From Paenibacillus sp. PastM-3 (GTDB lineage Bacteria > Bacillota > Bacilli > Paenibacillales > Paenibacillaceae): a DNA stretch of 64,000 bases. The stretch is from assembly GCF_029893965.1 (NCBI RefSeq), contig NZ_JARXXP010000003.1, positions 248,001 to 312,000 of the forward strand. Reading direction: 5' to 3'. Under the pieces are notes generated by a model. It saw nothing but the letters and a program-made list of their open reading frames with translations. It ran no database searches and was not told the DNA's origin. Position numbers and translations under genes: made by a program. Below, in pieces: positions 16,068-24,314 of this stretch; the first letter of the stretch is position 1; the number at the start of each line of letters is the position of its first letter.

Positions 16068-17489
16068 ATGACAATTTCCTGTGACGTTGCTATTCTGGGC
16101 GGAGGAACCGGAGGATATGTGGCGGCGATCCGCGCTGCCCAGCTCGGCAAGTCTGTCGTCGTCATCGAAATGGACAAACTGGGCGGAACCTGCCTGCACC
16201 GCGGCTGCATCCCGAGCAAGTCGCTGCTGCGCAGTGCGGAGGTATACGCTGAAATACAGGAGAGCGAAAGCTACGGCATTGAAACGTCAGGCGTGAAGCT
16301 GGTGTTCCCGAAGGTGCAGGCCCGTAAAGAAGCTGTAGTGGAGCAACTGCACCAGGGTGTACAGTATCTGATGCGCAAAAATAAAATTCAGGTGGTAAAA
16401 GGCAAGGGGCGCATTATTGGCCCGTCGATTTTCTCGCCGCGCAGTGGTGCGGTGGCTGTTGAGCTGGAGGACGGGGAGATGGAGACAGTTGTCTCTACCA
16501 ATCTGATCGTGGCCACCGGCTCACGTCCGCGTGTGCTGCCGGGCCTCAAGCCGGACGGCAAGGTCATTCTGAGCAGCGAAGAAGCGCTGACGCTGGAGGA
16601 GCTGCCTGCCTCAATGATTATTGTAGGCGGCGGCGTGATCGGCGTGGAATGGGCGTCGATGCTGGCGGATTTTGGCGTCCAGGTTACGGTCGTGGAAGCC
16701 GCAGACCAGCTTCTGCCGCAGGAGGATGGCGAGATTGCCCGTGAGCTGACAAGATTGCTCAAAAAACGCGGAGTCAAGGTGCTGACCGGAACGACGGTTG
16801 ATCCGGAAACCAGCACCATTACAGAGGACGGGATCAGCATTGAAGCCCGCAAAGGGGAGCAGAGCCAGACGCTGTCTGCCGGCAAACTGCTGGTCTCAGT
16901 CGGCAGGGTAGCCAACACTGAGAATATCGGACTGGAAAATACGGATATCCGCTTTGATAAAGGCGTGATCGAGGTCAACGCCAACATGCAGACCGGTGAG
17001 CCGCATATCTATGCGATCGGTGATGTAATCGGCGGACTGCAGCTGGCCCATGCGGCTTCCCATGAAGGGATACGTGCCGTCAATCATCTGGCAGGGGAGC
17101 CGCTTCATCCGTACCATGCCCATCTTGTCCCGCGATGTGTCTACACACGGCCTGAAGTAGCCAGTGTGGGCTATACCGAGAAGGAAGCGCAGAACCTGGG
17201 ACATGATGTTGTCACCGGAAAGTTCCCGTTCTCAGCCATCGGCAAGGCGATCGTCCACGGGATGAAGGACGGATTCGTTAAGGTAGTTGCGGACCGCAGC
17301 AGCGGCGATATTCTCGGCGTACAAATGATCGGTCCGCATGTGACCGATCTGATCGGTGAAGCTGCGCTGGCGCAGCTGCTGGATGCGACACCTTGGGAAG
17401 TCAGCGAAGCGATCCATGCCCATCCGACCCTGTCCGAGGTTATCGGGGAAGCCATGCTGGCCGTTGACGGCAGAGCAATCGGATTCTAA
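16068..17489 (+). CDS. lpdV: Dihydrolipoyl dehydrogenase (E3)
   Basis: 473 residues from ATG 16068 behind GGAGG. FAD-binding GGGTGG (11-16), the redox disulfide in GGTCLHRGC (Cys42 and Cys47), NAD-binding IVGGGVIGVEWAS and the C-terminal HAHPTLSEVIGE with the catalytic His-Glu pair are all present. E3 reoxidises the dihydrolipoyl groups of the branched-chain 2-oxoacid dehydrogenase complex using NAD. It heads the bkd cluster and is followed after 210 bases by bkdAA. Identity as the bkd-specific E3 (lpdV) rests on position; the sequence alone would also suit other complexes. Confidence 0.92.
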   Translation: MTISCDVAILGGGTGGYVAAIRAAQLGKSVVVIEMDKLGGTCLHRGCIPSKSLLRSAEVYAEIQESESYGIETSGVKLVFPKVQARKEAVVEQLHQGVQYLMRKNKIQVVKGKGRIIGPSIFSPRSGAVAVELEDGEMETVVSTNLIVATGSRPRVLPGLKPDGKVILSSEEALTLEELPASMIIVGGGVIGVEWASMLADFGVQVTVVEAADQLLPQEDGEIARELTRLLKKRGVKVLTGTTVDPETSTITEDGISIEARKGEQSQTLSAGKLLVSVGRVANTENIGLENTDIRFDKGVIEVNANMQTGEPHIYAIGDVIGGLQLAHAASHEGIRAVNHLAGEPLHPYHAHLVPRCVYTRPEVASVGYTEKEAQNLGHDVVTGKFPFSAIGKAIVHGMKDGFVKVVADRSSGDILGVQMIGPHVTDLIGEAALAQLLDATPWEVSEAIHAHPTLSEVIGEAMLAVDGRAIGF

Positions 17490-17699
17490 AAATAAGCTAT
17501 GGGGAATAAAAGGAATGCCGGAGAGAGTGAGCGCAGCGAGACGAGCGCAAAAAAGCTTTTTTCCGGCTTTTCCTCTCTTTTCTTTTTGCAGGGAAAGGGC
17601 TTATAATGTATTTAGTCTAGTCTTAGTACCTGGTTATAAGATCAGGTTAAAGGTGGGCTATGACCGCATGCCAACAAAATTTTTAGGAGGTACCTCTGT

Positions 17700-18734
17700 A
17701 TGGAATCTCAAGGTACTACTGCAAACATGATTAGCCGACATAAACAGCTTGGACTGACAGACGGCCAGGTCATTGATATGTACAGATATATGCAGCTTGG
17801 ACGGAAATACGATGAGCGCAGCCTGCTGCTGCAGCGGGCCGGAAAGATCAACTTCCACGTCTCGGGAATCGGCCAGGAAGCCGCGCAGGTTGCTGCGGCG
17901 TTTGCGCTGGACCGGCAAAATGATTATTTTTTACCGTACTACCGGGATTATGCCTTTGTGCTGTCGGTAGGGATGACTACCCGTGAGCTGATGCTGTCCG
18001 TATTCGCCAAGGCTGAGGACCCTAACAGCGGAGGCCGGCAGATGCCGGGCCATTTCGGAAGCAAGCGTCTGCGTATTGTAACGGGCTCAAGTCCTGTGAC
18101 AACCCAGGTACCGCATGCAGTTGGCTTTGCGCTGGCTGCAAAAATGCAGAAAAAGAAGTTTGTTTCTTTTGTGACCTTTGGCGAGGGCTCCAGCAATCAG
18201 GGGGATTTTCATGAGGCCTGCAATTTCGCGGGTGTGAATAAGCTGCCGGTCATTATTTTTTGCCAGAATAACCAGTATGCGATTTCTGTTCCGGTTCACA
18301 AGCAGCTGGGCGGCAAGGTCAGCGACCGTGCGCTGGGCTACGGCTTCCCGGGTGTGCGTGTGGACGGCAATGATCCGCTTGAGGTCTACCGGGTAGTGAA
18401 GGAAGCACGCGAGCGCGCACTGGCCGGCGAAGGGCCGACACTGATTGAAGCGATGATGTACCGTCTGTCGCCGCACTCCACCTCAGACAACGATCTGGCT
18501 TACCGGACGAAGGAAGAGGTTGATGAGAACTGGAAAAAGGACGGCATCGCCGCATTCCGGACCTATCTGATCGAACAGGGGCTGTGGAGCGACGAGCAGG
18601 AGCGTGATCTCGTTGCTGAATATAATCTGGAATTAAAAGAGGCTATTGCATATGCCGAAAATGCGCCGTTCCCGAAACCAGAAGATACGCTGCTGCATGT
18701 GTACGACGAATCCGGCCTCAAGGGAGGAGCATAA
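17700..18734 (+). CDS. bkdAA: Branched-chain 2-oxoacid dehydrogenase E1 alpha
   Basis: 344 residues, ATG 17700 after TTAGGAGG. Blocks include QVAAAFALDRQNDYFLPYYR and the thiamine-diphosphate motif FGEGSSNQGDFHEACNFAGV with the following CQNNQYAIS, then the phosphorylation-loop-like YRLSPHSTSDND. E1 alpha and beta decarboxylate the 2-oxoacids from Val, Leu and Ile and pass the acyl group to lipoyl-E2; in Bacillota this supplies primers for branched fatty acids. The beta gene follows 3 bases later. The PDH E1 alpha is a near relative, but the neighbours and PYYRDYAFVLSVGM region favour BCKDH. Confidence 0.93.
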   Translation: MESQGTTANMISRHKQLGLTDGQVIDMYRYMQLGRKYDERSLLLQRAGKINFHVSGIGQEAAQVAAAFALDRQNDYFLPYYRDYAFVLSVGMTTRELMLSVFAKAEDPNSGGRQMPGHFGSKRLRIVTGSSPVTTQVPHAVGFALAAKMQKKKFVSFVTFGEGSSNQGDFHEACNFAGVNKLPVIIFCQNNQYAISVPVHKQLGGKVSDRALGYGFPGVRVDGNDPLEVYRVVKEARERALAGEGPTLIEAMMYRLSPHSTSDNDLAYRTKEEVDENWKKDGIAAFRTYLIEQGLWSDEQERDLVAEYNLELKEAIAYAENAPFPKPEDTLLHVYDESGLKGGA

Positions 18735-18737
18735 ATC

Positions 18738-19724
18738 ATGGCGATGATGGAATATATCGATGCGATCCGGCTGGCGATGAAGGAAGAAATGGAGCGCGAT
18801 GAGTCAGTCTTTGTGCTCGGCGAGGACGTCGGCGTTAAGGGAGGCGTGTTCACCACCACCAAAGGGCTGCAGGAGCAGTTCGGGGAAGAACGCGTGATGG
18901 ATACGCCGCTTGCTGAATCGGCGATTGCCGGTGTAGCTATTGGTGCGGCGATGTACGGCATGAAGCCGATTGCCGAAATGCAGTACTCCGATTTCATGCT
19001 GCCGGCGACCAACCAGATTATCAGCGAGGCGGCCAAAATCCGTTACCGCTCCAACAACGACTGGAGCTGTCCGGTTGTTATCCGCGCGCCGATCGGCGGC
19101 GGGATCTTCGGCGGACTGTATCATTCCCAGTGTCCGGAGTCGATCTTTTTCGGTACGCCGGGGCTGAAGATCGTAGCACCGTATTCGGCAGCCGATGCCA
19201 AAGGCCTGCTGAAGGCAGCGGTACGCGACCCTGATCCGGTGCTGTTCTTCGAGAACAAAAAGTGCTACAAGCTCATCAAGGAAGACGTGCCGGAAGGCGA
19301 TTATATTGTACCGATCGGCGAAGCAAACCTGCTGCGCGAGGGCAGCGATATTACGGTGATCGGGTACAGCCTGCCACTGCATTTTGCGATGCAGGCAGCG
19401 GAGGAGCTGGAGCGCGAGGAAGGCATTACCGCGCATATTCTGGATCTGCGCACGCTGCAGCCGCTCGACCGTGACGCGATTATCGCTGCAGCCCGTCAGA
19501 CGGGCAAGGTGCTGATCGTCCACGAGGACAACAAAACCGGCGGCATCGGCGGGGAAGTGGCGGCGATCATCGCCGAGCACTGCCTGTTTGAGCTGGACGC
19601 ACCGATCTTCCGGCTGTGCGGCCCTGATGTGCCGGCGATGCCGATTAGCCCGCCGATGGAGAAGTTCTTCATGCTGAGCAAGGATAAGGTTAAGGCAGAG
19701 ATGCTGCGGCTGGCACAGTACTAG
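18738..19724 (+). CDS. bkdAB: Branched-chain 2-oxoacid dehydrogenase E1 beta
   Basis: 328 residues. The N-terminus MAMMEYIDAIRLAMKEEMER, then LGEDVGVKGGVF, DTPLAESAIAGVAIGAA and SQCPESIFFGTPGLKIVAP are typical E1 beta blocks; DLRTLQPLD marks the C-terminal domain. It forms the alpha2-beta2 E1 with the preceding product and binds the pyrimidine end of thiamine diphosphate. It lies 3 bases after bkdAA. Unusually, the E2 gene does not follow directly but only after 788 bases of repeats. Confidence 0.93.
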   Translation: MAMMEYIDAIRLAMKEEMERDESVFVLGEDVGVKGGVFTTTKGLQEQFGEERVMDTPLAESAIAGVAIGAAMYGMKPIAEMQYSDFMLPATNQIISEAAKIRYRSNNDWSCPVVIRAPIGGGIFGGLYHSQCPESIFFGTPGLKIVAPYSAADAKGLLKAAVRDPDPVLFFENKKCYKLIKEDVPEGDYIVPIGEANLLREGSDITVIGYSLPLHFAMQAAEELEREEGITAHILDLRTLQPLDRDAIIAAARQTGKVLIVHEDNKTGGIGGEVAAIIAEHCLFELDAPIFRLCGPDVPAMPISPPMEKFFMLSKDKVKAEMLRLAQY

Positions 19725-19834
19725 GTGCAGGGGCGCGGGTTGATGTTGATAAGGGTGAATGGTGAATGGTGAAGTGAAGGGAACGTATCATGCGCCATCG
19801 CAAACGCATTTTCATGTCCGCGGGAATGCGCAAG

Positions 19835-19977
19835 CAGCTGCTTAATGGACTACCTGCGGAAATGCTTCACCTGCTGCTCAATGGGCACTCTGCGGAAACA
19901 CGTCACCAGCTGCTTAATGGGCTACCTGCGGAATGCGTTACCTGCTGTCCAATGGGCACTCTGCGGAAATGCTTCAC
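19835..19977 (+). repeat. Tandem array of four 36-bp repeats
   Basis: Four units of 36, 36, 35 and 36 bases (19835, 19871, 19907, 19942). They alternate between two versions (CAGCTGCTTAATGG.CTACC and CTGCTG..CAATGGGCACTC, each followed by TGCGGAA), so there is a 72-bp higher-order period. Read from ATG 19790 they would give a 12-residue peptide repeat (QLLNGLPAEMLH), but the 35-base unit breaks the frame and there is no ribosome site, so I do not call a gene. Confidence 0.8.
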
Positions 19978-20040
19978 CAGCCGGCCAAACGCCGACCCGC
20001 GAATACTCTGCCACCTTCGCTAACGCCCACCGTCTGCAGA

Positions 20041-20227
20041 TTAGATGGATTTTCGCCACTTATTTTTGACTAACTCGGCCTTTATGAGGATTTAGGTGGA
20101 AAATCGTCATCTAAATTCGTCTGTATGTGGCTTTAACGGTGTAATGTGAGCTTTTAGGTGGCGTTTTTCCAACTAATTTGGTTTTGCGGACGTTTAAGAA
20201 TGATTTAAGTGGTGAAAATCCAACTAG
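20041..20227. repeat. Four palindromic 22-23 bp repeats
   Basis: Imperfect palindromes of the form TTAGRTGG ... CCAACTAA at 20041-20062, 20092-20114, 20154-20176 and 20205-20227, spaced about 50-60 bases apart. Each could form a small hairpin in DNA or RNA. The linkers are AT-rich and unrelated. They sit between bkdAB and bkdB. Confidence 0.65.
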
Positions 20228-20354
20228 GTACGTTACTGTGCCGGTATACTTATGTTTTTTGACGGAACCTTGTTCATACAGGGAATCCCTTACTTATCTA
20301 ATATCCTAGGCACATGCTTCCGGACCGAGTGCCGGACAATTTTAAGGAGCGTAG

Positions 20355-20499
20355 GCTTACAAAACTTTAAGCATATGCTTCCGAGGCGAGTTTTGTACGA
20401 AGTAATCCCAGGAAGTTATGCTTACAAAACTTTAAGCATATGCTTCCGAGGCGAGTTTTGTACGAAGTAATCCCAGGAAGCTTAGGCTTACAAAACTTT
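20355..20499 (+). repeat. 61-bp perfect direct repeat reaching into the bkdB leader
   Basis: Units 20355-20415 and 20420-20480 are identical over 61 bases; a third, partial copy (GCTTACAAAACTTT, 20486-20499) runs into the bkdB ribosome site. An older, diverged copy seems to lie at about 20310-20354. Each full unit holds the inverted pair TACAAAACT/AGTTTTGTA (20358-20366 with 20389-20397) around the palindrome AGCATATGCT, so each can fold into a hairpin. Confidence 0.85.
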
Positions 20500-20512
20500 G
20501 AGGAGTGACAAT

Positions 20513-21934
20513 ATGTCTGACAACACTAAGCTGACGGATGTGGTGATGCCGCAGCTGGCGGAATCGCTGGTGTCCGCTACGATCGGCAAGTGGCTGAAGC
20601 AGCCGGGCGACCGCGTAGAGGAATATGAGCCGATCTGCGATCTGATTACGGATAAAGTCAATGCCGAGCTGCCTTCCACCGTGGAAGGCACACTGGTGGA
20701 GCTGCTGGCCGAGGAAGGCCAGGTCATCAGCGTCGGCGAGGTCATCGCCCGCATCGCCGTGGCTGGTGCTGCCGGAAGCTCCGCACCGGCAGCGGGCACT
20801 GCCCCGCAGGCAGCAGCCGCGCCTGCGCCAACCACGCCAGCCGCGCCGGTCCGGCCGGCAGCGCTGGCCCCCTCAGCAGCGGACGCGCCTATGCGCTCCC
20901 GCTACTCACCTGCGGTGCAGACGCTGGCAGCGGAGCACCGCATTGACCTCGCCGCCGTGCCGGGTACCGGGCTCGGCGGGCGCATCACGCGCAAGGATGT
21001 GCTGGCGTATCTGGAGAACGGCGGCGCAGCCGCCGTTCAGTCCGTGCCTGCACATCCGGGCGCAGCCGGCGCGGGGCAAGCCGGCCGGCCGGTGCCTGAA
21101 GCGCAGCAGCAGCCTGCGCTGCAGGCGATCCAGGCGGAGGCGCAGGAGCAGCTGGAGCCGGTGCGCAATTCGGGGCTTCACCTGAGTGAATCCCCGCGCA
21201 TTCCGACCATCGAGGTCGAGGGGGGACTTGGCAGCAGCTCGGAGTACCTGATCGACGTTACACCGATCCGCAACACGATTGCGACAAGAATGCGCCAGAG
21301 CGTCTCGGAAATTCCGCATGCCTGGACGATGATCGAAGTAGACGTAACCAATCTGGTTATTTTGCGCAACAAGGTCAAGGATGAGTTCAAGCGCAAGGAA
21401 GGCATCAATCTGACGTATCTGGCCTTTATGATGAAAGCAGTCGTCAGTGCGATTAAAGATTACCCGATCATGAATTCCGTCTGGGCCGTGGACAAAATCA
21501 TCGTCAAACGCGACATCAACATCGCGCTGGCGGTCGGTACCGAGGATTCCGTGATGACGCCGGTGATCAAAAAGGCTGACCAGAAGAACATCGCCGGCCT
21601 CGCCCGCGAGATCGACGAGCTGGCTCAGAAGACCCGTGAAGGCAAGCTGCGCCTGGATGATATGCAGGGCGGCACCTTTACAGTCAATAATACCGGCTCC
21701 TTCGGTTCCATTCTGTCTTATCCGATTATCAACTACCCGCAGGCGGCGATCCTGACGTTCGAATCCATTGTCAAAAAGCCGGTCGTCATCAACGACATGA
21801 TTGCGGTCCGCTCGATGGCGAACATCTGCCTGTCGCTGGATCACCGGATTCTTGACGGTGTCATCTGCGGCCGGTTCCTGCAGCGCGTAAAAGATAATCT
21901 GGAAAGCTATACGCCCGATACGAAGATATATTAA
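20513..21934 (+). CDS. bkdB: Branched-chain 2-oxoacid dehydrogenase E2 (dihydrolipoyl acyltransferase)
   Basis: 473 residues from ATG 20513 (GAGGAG 7 bases upstream). One lipoyl domain at 1-85 with the lipoylated Lys48 in LITDKVNAELPS; an Ala/Pro-rich flexible linker; an E3/E1-binding domain (SPAVQTLAAEHRIDLAAVPG, about 128-165); a second Ala/Gln linker; and the catalytic acyltransferase domain ending with DHRILDG (His near 443). It forms the core of the complex and transfers branched acyl groups to CoA. The linkers are GC-rich and repetitive. The gene is separated from its E1 partners by repeat arrays, so it may have an additional promoter. Confidence 0.93.
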   Translation: MSDNTKLTDVVMPQLAESLVSATIGKWLKQPGDRVEEYEPICDLITDKVNAELPSTVEGTLVELLAEEGQVISVGEVIARIAVAGAAGSSAPAAGTAPQAAAAPAPTTPAAPVRPAALAPSAADAPMRSRYSPAVQTLAAEHRIDLAAVPGTGLGGRITRKDVLAYLENGGAAAVQSVPAHPGAAGAGQAGRPVPEAQQQPALQAIQAEAQEQLEPVRNSGLHLSESPRIPTIEVEGGLGSSSEYLIDVTPIRNTIATRMRQSVSEIPHAWTMIEVDVTNLVILRNKVKDEFKRKEGINLTYLAFMMKAVVSAIKDYPIMNSVWAVDKIIVKRDINIALAVGTEDSVMTPVIKKADQKNIAGLAREIDELAQKTREGKLRLDDMQGGTFTVNNTGSFGSILSYPIINYPQAAILTFESIVKKPVVINDMIAVRSMANICLSLDHRILDGVICGRFLQRVKDNLESYTPDTKIY

Positions 21935-21965
21935 TCAGCGGCAGCACATTTGCCGTGACACAGCA

Positions 21966-21995
21966 AACAGCGCCCGGCAAATGCCGGACGCTGTT
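21966..21995 (+). terminator. Hairpin after bkdB
   Basis: AACAGCG (21966-21972) pairs with CGCTGTT (21989-21995), with an inner CCGGCA/TGCCGG stem. The following bases ATTAAGC are not a proper T-run, so strength is uncertain. Confidence 0.5.
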
Positions 21996-22017
21996 ATTAA
22001 GCTTATAGGGCCTGTTC

Positions 22018-22119
22018 TTAACCGGCCAGGAAAGGCTCAACTACCATCAGCAGAGTTGAGGCGACCATCGCGATCAGCATGATATAAATGACAATGCGAA
22101 ACCATTTTTGACGATTCAT
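22018..22119 (-). CDS. Prli42-like stressosome-associated miniprotein
   Basis: A 33-residue membrane peptide: MNRQKWFRIVIYIMLIAMVA followed by STLLMVVEPFLAG. The short basic N-terminus with KWFR, one transmembrane helix with YIMLIAM.AS.LL and a tiny outer end match Prli42, described in Listeria as the membrane anchor of the stressosome and conserved across Bacillota. AAAGGAG stands 7 bases before ATG 22119. It is monocistronic and convergent to bkdB. The assignment rests on the short motif, so moderate certainty. Confidence 0.75.
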   Translation of the reverse strand: MNRQKWFRIVIYIMLIAMVASTLLMVVEPFLAG

Positions 22120-22259
22120 GTGTGACTCCTTTAGGATTAGTGTAAGTGTAAATAATAAGCATTACAGAAGGTGAACTTAAGAATGCTGTCTGTAATTCAT
22201 TTCTAAGTTCAGGCTATATACCACTATTGTAACTTATCTGTGAAAGAGAGGGAAGTCCA

Positions 22260-23387
22260 GTGATAGTACGAGACCGATTGATTCAGGAGTTCATGGAGCT
22301 TGTCCAGGTGGACAGCGAAACCGGAAATGAGCGGCAGATTGCCGATGTCTTAAAAGAAAAATTCAGCGCCCTCGGCCTGACTGCCATCGAAGACAACTCC
22401 ATGGAGCGCACCGGACACGGAGCAGGCAATCTGTTCGTGACCTGGGCGGCAGACAGCGGTTCTGCTGCACCCAAGCTGCTGTTCACCTGCCATATGGATA
22501 CCGTTGTTCCCGGCAAAAGCATTAAGCCTTCGCTTGGCGAAGACGGCTGGATCACCAGCGACGGCACAACGATTCTTGGCTCGGATGATAAAGCGGGGCT
22601 GGCTGCACTGTTCGAAGCGATCCGCGTGATTCAGGAGCAGAACATTCCGCACGGCCAAATCCAGTTCGTTATTACCGCAGGCGAAGAATCCGGGCTGCTT
22701 GGCGCACGGGCAATGGACGCAAGCCATCTGGATGCGGAAATGGGCTTCGCTCTGGATTCCAACGGTGAAGTTGGAGCCATTGCGGTAGCTGCACCGACAC
22801 AGGCCAGAATCACAATGCAGATTTTCGGCAAATCCGCTCATGCCGGCGTTAATCCTGAAGACGGCATCAGTGCGATCCAGGTGGCCAGCAAAGCGATTTC
22901 TGCGATGAAGCTGGGCCGGATTGACAAGGAAACGACAGCTAATATCGGCAAATTTGCCGGCGGCGGTCCGACGAATGTCGTCTGCGACCATGTGCAGCTG
23001 GATGCGGAGGCGCGCAGCATTGTGCAGGAGAAGGTGGAGCTGCAGATTGCATCGATGCGCGAAGCGCTCGAAACGACCGTCCGTGAATACGGTGCGGAAT
23101 GTGAATTCCGCAGCGAAATCATCTATCCTGCGTTCAGCTTTAATGAAAATGATCCTGTCGTACAGCTGGCCGGCCGGGCTATCTCTTCACTGGGCCTGAC
23201 AACCCGTCTGTTTCCGTCGGGGGGCGGCAGTGACGCCAATGTATTCAATGGCCTGAAGGTGCCTACGGTGAACCTGGCGATCGGCTACGAGCATATTCAT
23301 ACCACCAAGGAACGGATCAAAGCCGATGATATTGTTAAAGCGGCAGAGCTTGTGGTGGCTATTGTGAAGGAAAGTGTAAAGGCATAA
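22260..23387 (+). CDS. PepT-like M20 family metallopeptidase
   Basis: 375 residues; GTG start at 22260 behind AGAGGGAAG. Metal ligands of the M20 fold are visible: HMD in FTCHMDTVVPG (about 79-81), the bridging Asp in GSDDKAGLA, the catalytic EE in TAGEESGLLG, and Asp in ALDSNGE; a dimerisation domain with FGKSAHAGVNPE lies between, and a final His in IGYEHIHTT. Members (YqjE in B. subtilis, peptidase T relatives) are cytoplasmic di-zinc or cobalt aminopeptidases acting on short peptides. Monocistronic, with a strong terminator 33 bases after its stop. Confidence 0.88.
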   Translation: MIVRDRLIQEFMELVQVDSETGNERQIADVLKEKFSALGLTAIEDNSMERTGHGAGNLFVTWAADSGSAAPKLLFTCHMDTVVPGKSIKPSLGEDGWITSDGTTILGSDDKAGLAALFEAIRVIQEQNIPHGQIQFVITAGEESGLLGARAMDASHLDAEMGFALDSNGEVGAIAVAAPTQARITMQIFGKSAHAGVNPEDGISAIQVASKAISAMKLGRIDKETTANIGKFAGGGPTNVVCDHVQLDAEARSIVQEKVELQIASMREALETTVREYGAECEFRSEIIYPAFSFNENDPVVQLAGRAISSLGLTTRLFPSGGGSDANVFNGLKVPTVNLAIGYEHIHTTKERIKADDIVKAAELVVAIVKESVKA

Positions 23388-23419
23388 GCCTGTCCGCTGC
23401 CACCCTCTGCGCAGAATGA

Positions 23420-23462
23420 AATAAGGAGCTGTTTCCGGTAAAGCCGGGATCAGCTCCTTATT
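23420..23462. terminator. Bidirectional terminator
   Basis: Twelve-base arms AATAAGGAGCTG (23420-23431) and CAGCTCCTTATT (23451-23462) with an inner CCGG/CCGG. It lies between the convergent peptidase and MciZ-like genes. Confidence 0.75.
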
Positions 23463-23490
23463 GTTACCGGTGGGCGAAGGAGGGCGGCAA

Positions 23491-23664
23491 TCAGCCGGCT
23501 TTGGGCGGATTAACCCGTGTCTCTGCCTGCAGCAAAAGGACGTAGGACAAAGGCATATCGCGTCCGTACCGTTCGATCCATCCTGCTATAACTGCTTTAA
23601 TCTGCTCAGGCTTGCCTGCGACTGTAACGCCTGATCTGCTGGTACGGATAAGGATGTCATTCAT
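23491..23664 (-). CDS. mciZ: MciZ-like Z-ring inhibitor peptide
   Basis: A 57-residue minus-strand gene with AAGGA before ATG 23664. Residues 10-36 (RSGVTVAGKPEQIKAVIAGW, then IERYGRDMP) follow the pattern of B. subtilis MciZ, a 40-residue mother-cell peptide: a beta strand 'GV.L.GK' and an amphipathic helix ending near YGR. MciZ caps FtsZ filaments and blocks division during sporulation. As in Bacillus it lies next to nudF, here divergently. The C-terminus (VLLLQAETRVNPPKAG) is longer than in Bacillus. Identity is inferred from the short pattern plus synteny. Confidence 0.68.
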   Translation of the reverse strand: MNDILIRTSRSGVTVAGKPEQIKAVIAGWIERYGRDMPLSYVLLLQAETRVNPPKAG

Positions 23665-23692
23665 GCTTGCATTCCTTCTTTCCCCTTAAGTT

Positions 23693-23701
23693 TGCTATAA
23701 T
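23693..23701 (+). promoter_or_regulatory. Extended -10 promoter of nudF
   Basis: TGCTATAAT, a TGn-extended perfect -10, lies about 40 bases before the nudF ATG and 29 bases from the divergent mciZ start. Confidence 0.55.
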
Positions 23702-23741
23702 ACACCCTATGCAGAATCCAGCCAAAGGAGACCATGAATCT

Positions 23742-24314
23742 ATGAAAAAAAATGTATTGCACAGCAACCCTGCACTAGACGAAGAGACTTTGTCCACGCA
23801 GCCGATTTTTGAAGGTAAAATCATCACCCTGCAGGTGGATACGGTAAAGCTGCCGGACGGCAACAGTGCTACGCGTGAGGTTGTGAAGCATCCCGGAGCC
23901 GTGGCAGTGCTTGCGCTGAATAACAATAAAATGCTGGTTGTGGAGCAGTACCGCCAGCCGATGCACCGCACAGAGGTGGAGATTCCCGCCGGCAAGCTGG
24001 ATAAGGGCGAGAATCCGCTGGAAGCGGCAGGCCGTGAGCTGCAGGAGGAGACAGGCTTTCACAGCGGAGAGCTGAAGCTGCTGAAGTCTTTTTATACCTC
24101 GCCGGGCTTTGCGGATGAAATTATTCATCTGTATGTGACCGAGAACGCCCAGCCGGGTGAAATGGCACTGGATGAGGATGAGTTTCTTGAGGTGTCCGAG
24201 CTGACGCTAGAGGAAGCATACCAGTACATTGCGGACGGACGGATTGCCGATGCCAAAACGATGATGGCCGTCTACGCCTGGCACCTCTACACCCTGACAG
24301 GCCAATGGCACTAG
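23742..24314 (+). CDS. nudF: ADP-ribose pyrophosphatase (Nudix)
   Basis: 190 residues from ATG 23742 with AAAGGAG 11 bases upstream. The Nudix box GKLDKGENPLEAAGRELQEE TG (residues about 86-108; pattern G-x5-E-x7-REUxEExGU) is complete. Together with EQYRQPMHRTEVEIPAGKLD before and SPGFADEIIHLY after, it identifies the ADP-ribose pyrophosphatase type, which hydrolyses ADP-ribose to AMP and ribose 5-phosphate. The end overlaps the endonuclease Q gene by 10 bases, so the two are translationally linked. Confidence 0.9.
   Translation: MKKNVLHSNPALDEETLSTQPIFEGKIITLQVDTVKLPDGNSATREVVKHPGAVAVLALNNNKMLVVEQYRQPMHRTEVEIPAGKLDKGENPLEAAGRELQEETGFHSGELKLLKSFYTSPGFADEIIHLYVTENAQPGEMALDEDEFLEVSELTLEEAYQYIADGRIADAKTMMAVYAWHLYTLTGQWH

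Noticed and set aside
17540..17640. Sigma-54-type promoter before bkdAA
   Set aside because: TTGCA is present near 17585, but there is no GG element at the required distance.
18804..19580. Long open frame on the minus strand opposite bkdAB (258 codons)
   Set aside because: Exactly opposite a well-conserved gene, Arg/His/Gln-rich composition typical of antisense frames in GC-rich DNA, no ribosome site.
19790..20023. Possible repetitive protein gene over the 36-bp repeats
   Set aside because: No ribosome site, frame broken by the 35-base unit, no function; kept as a DNA repeat.
20906..21844. Open frame of 312 codons on the minus strand opposite bkdB
   Set aside because: Shadow of the E2 gene; rich in Arg, Asp and His, no domain pattern.
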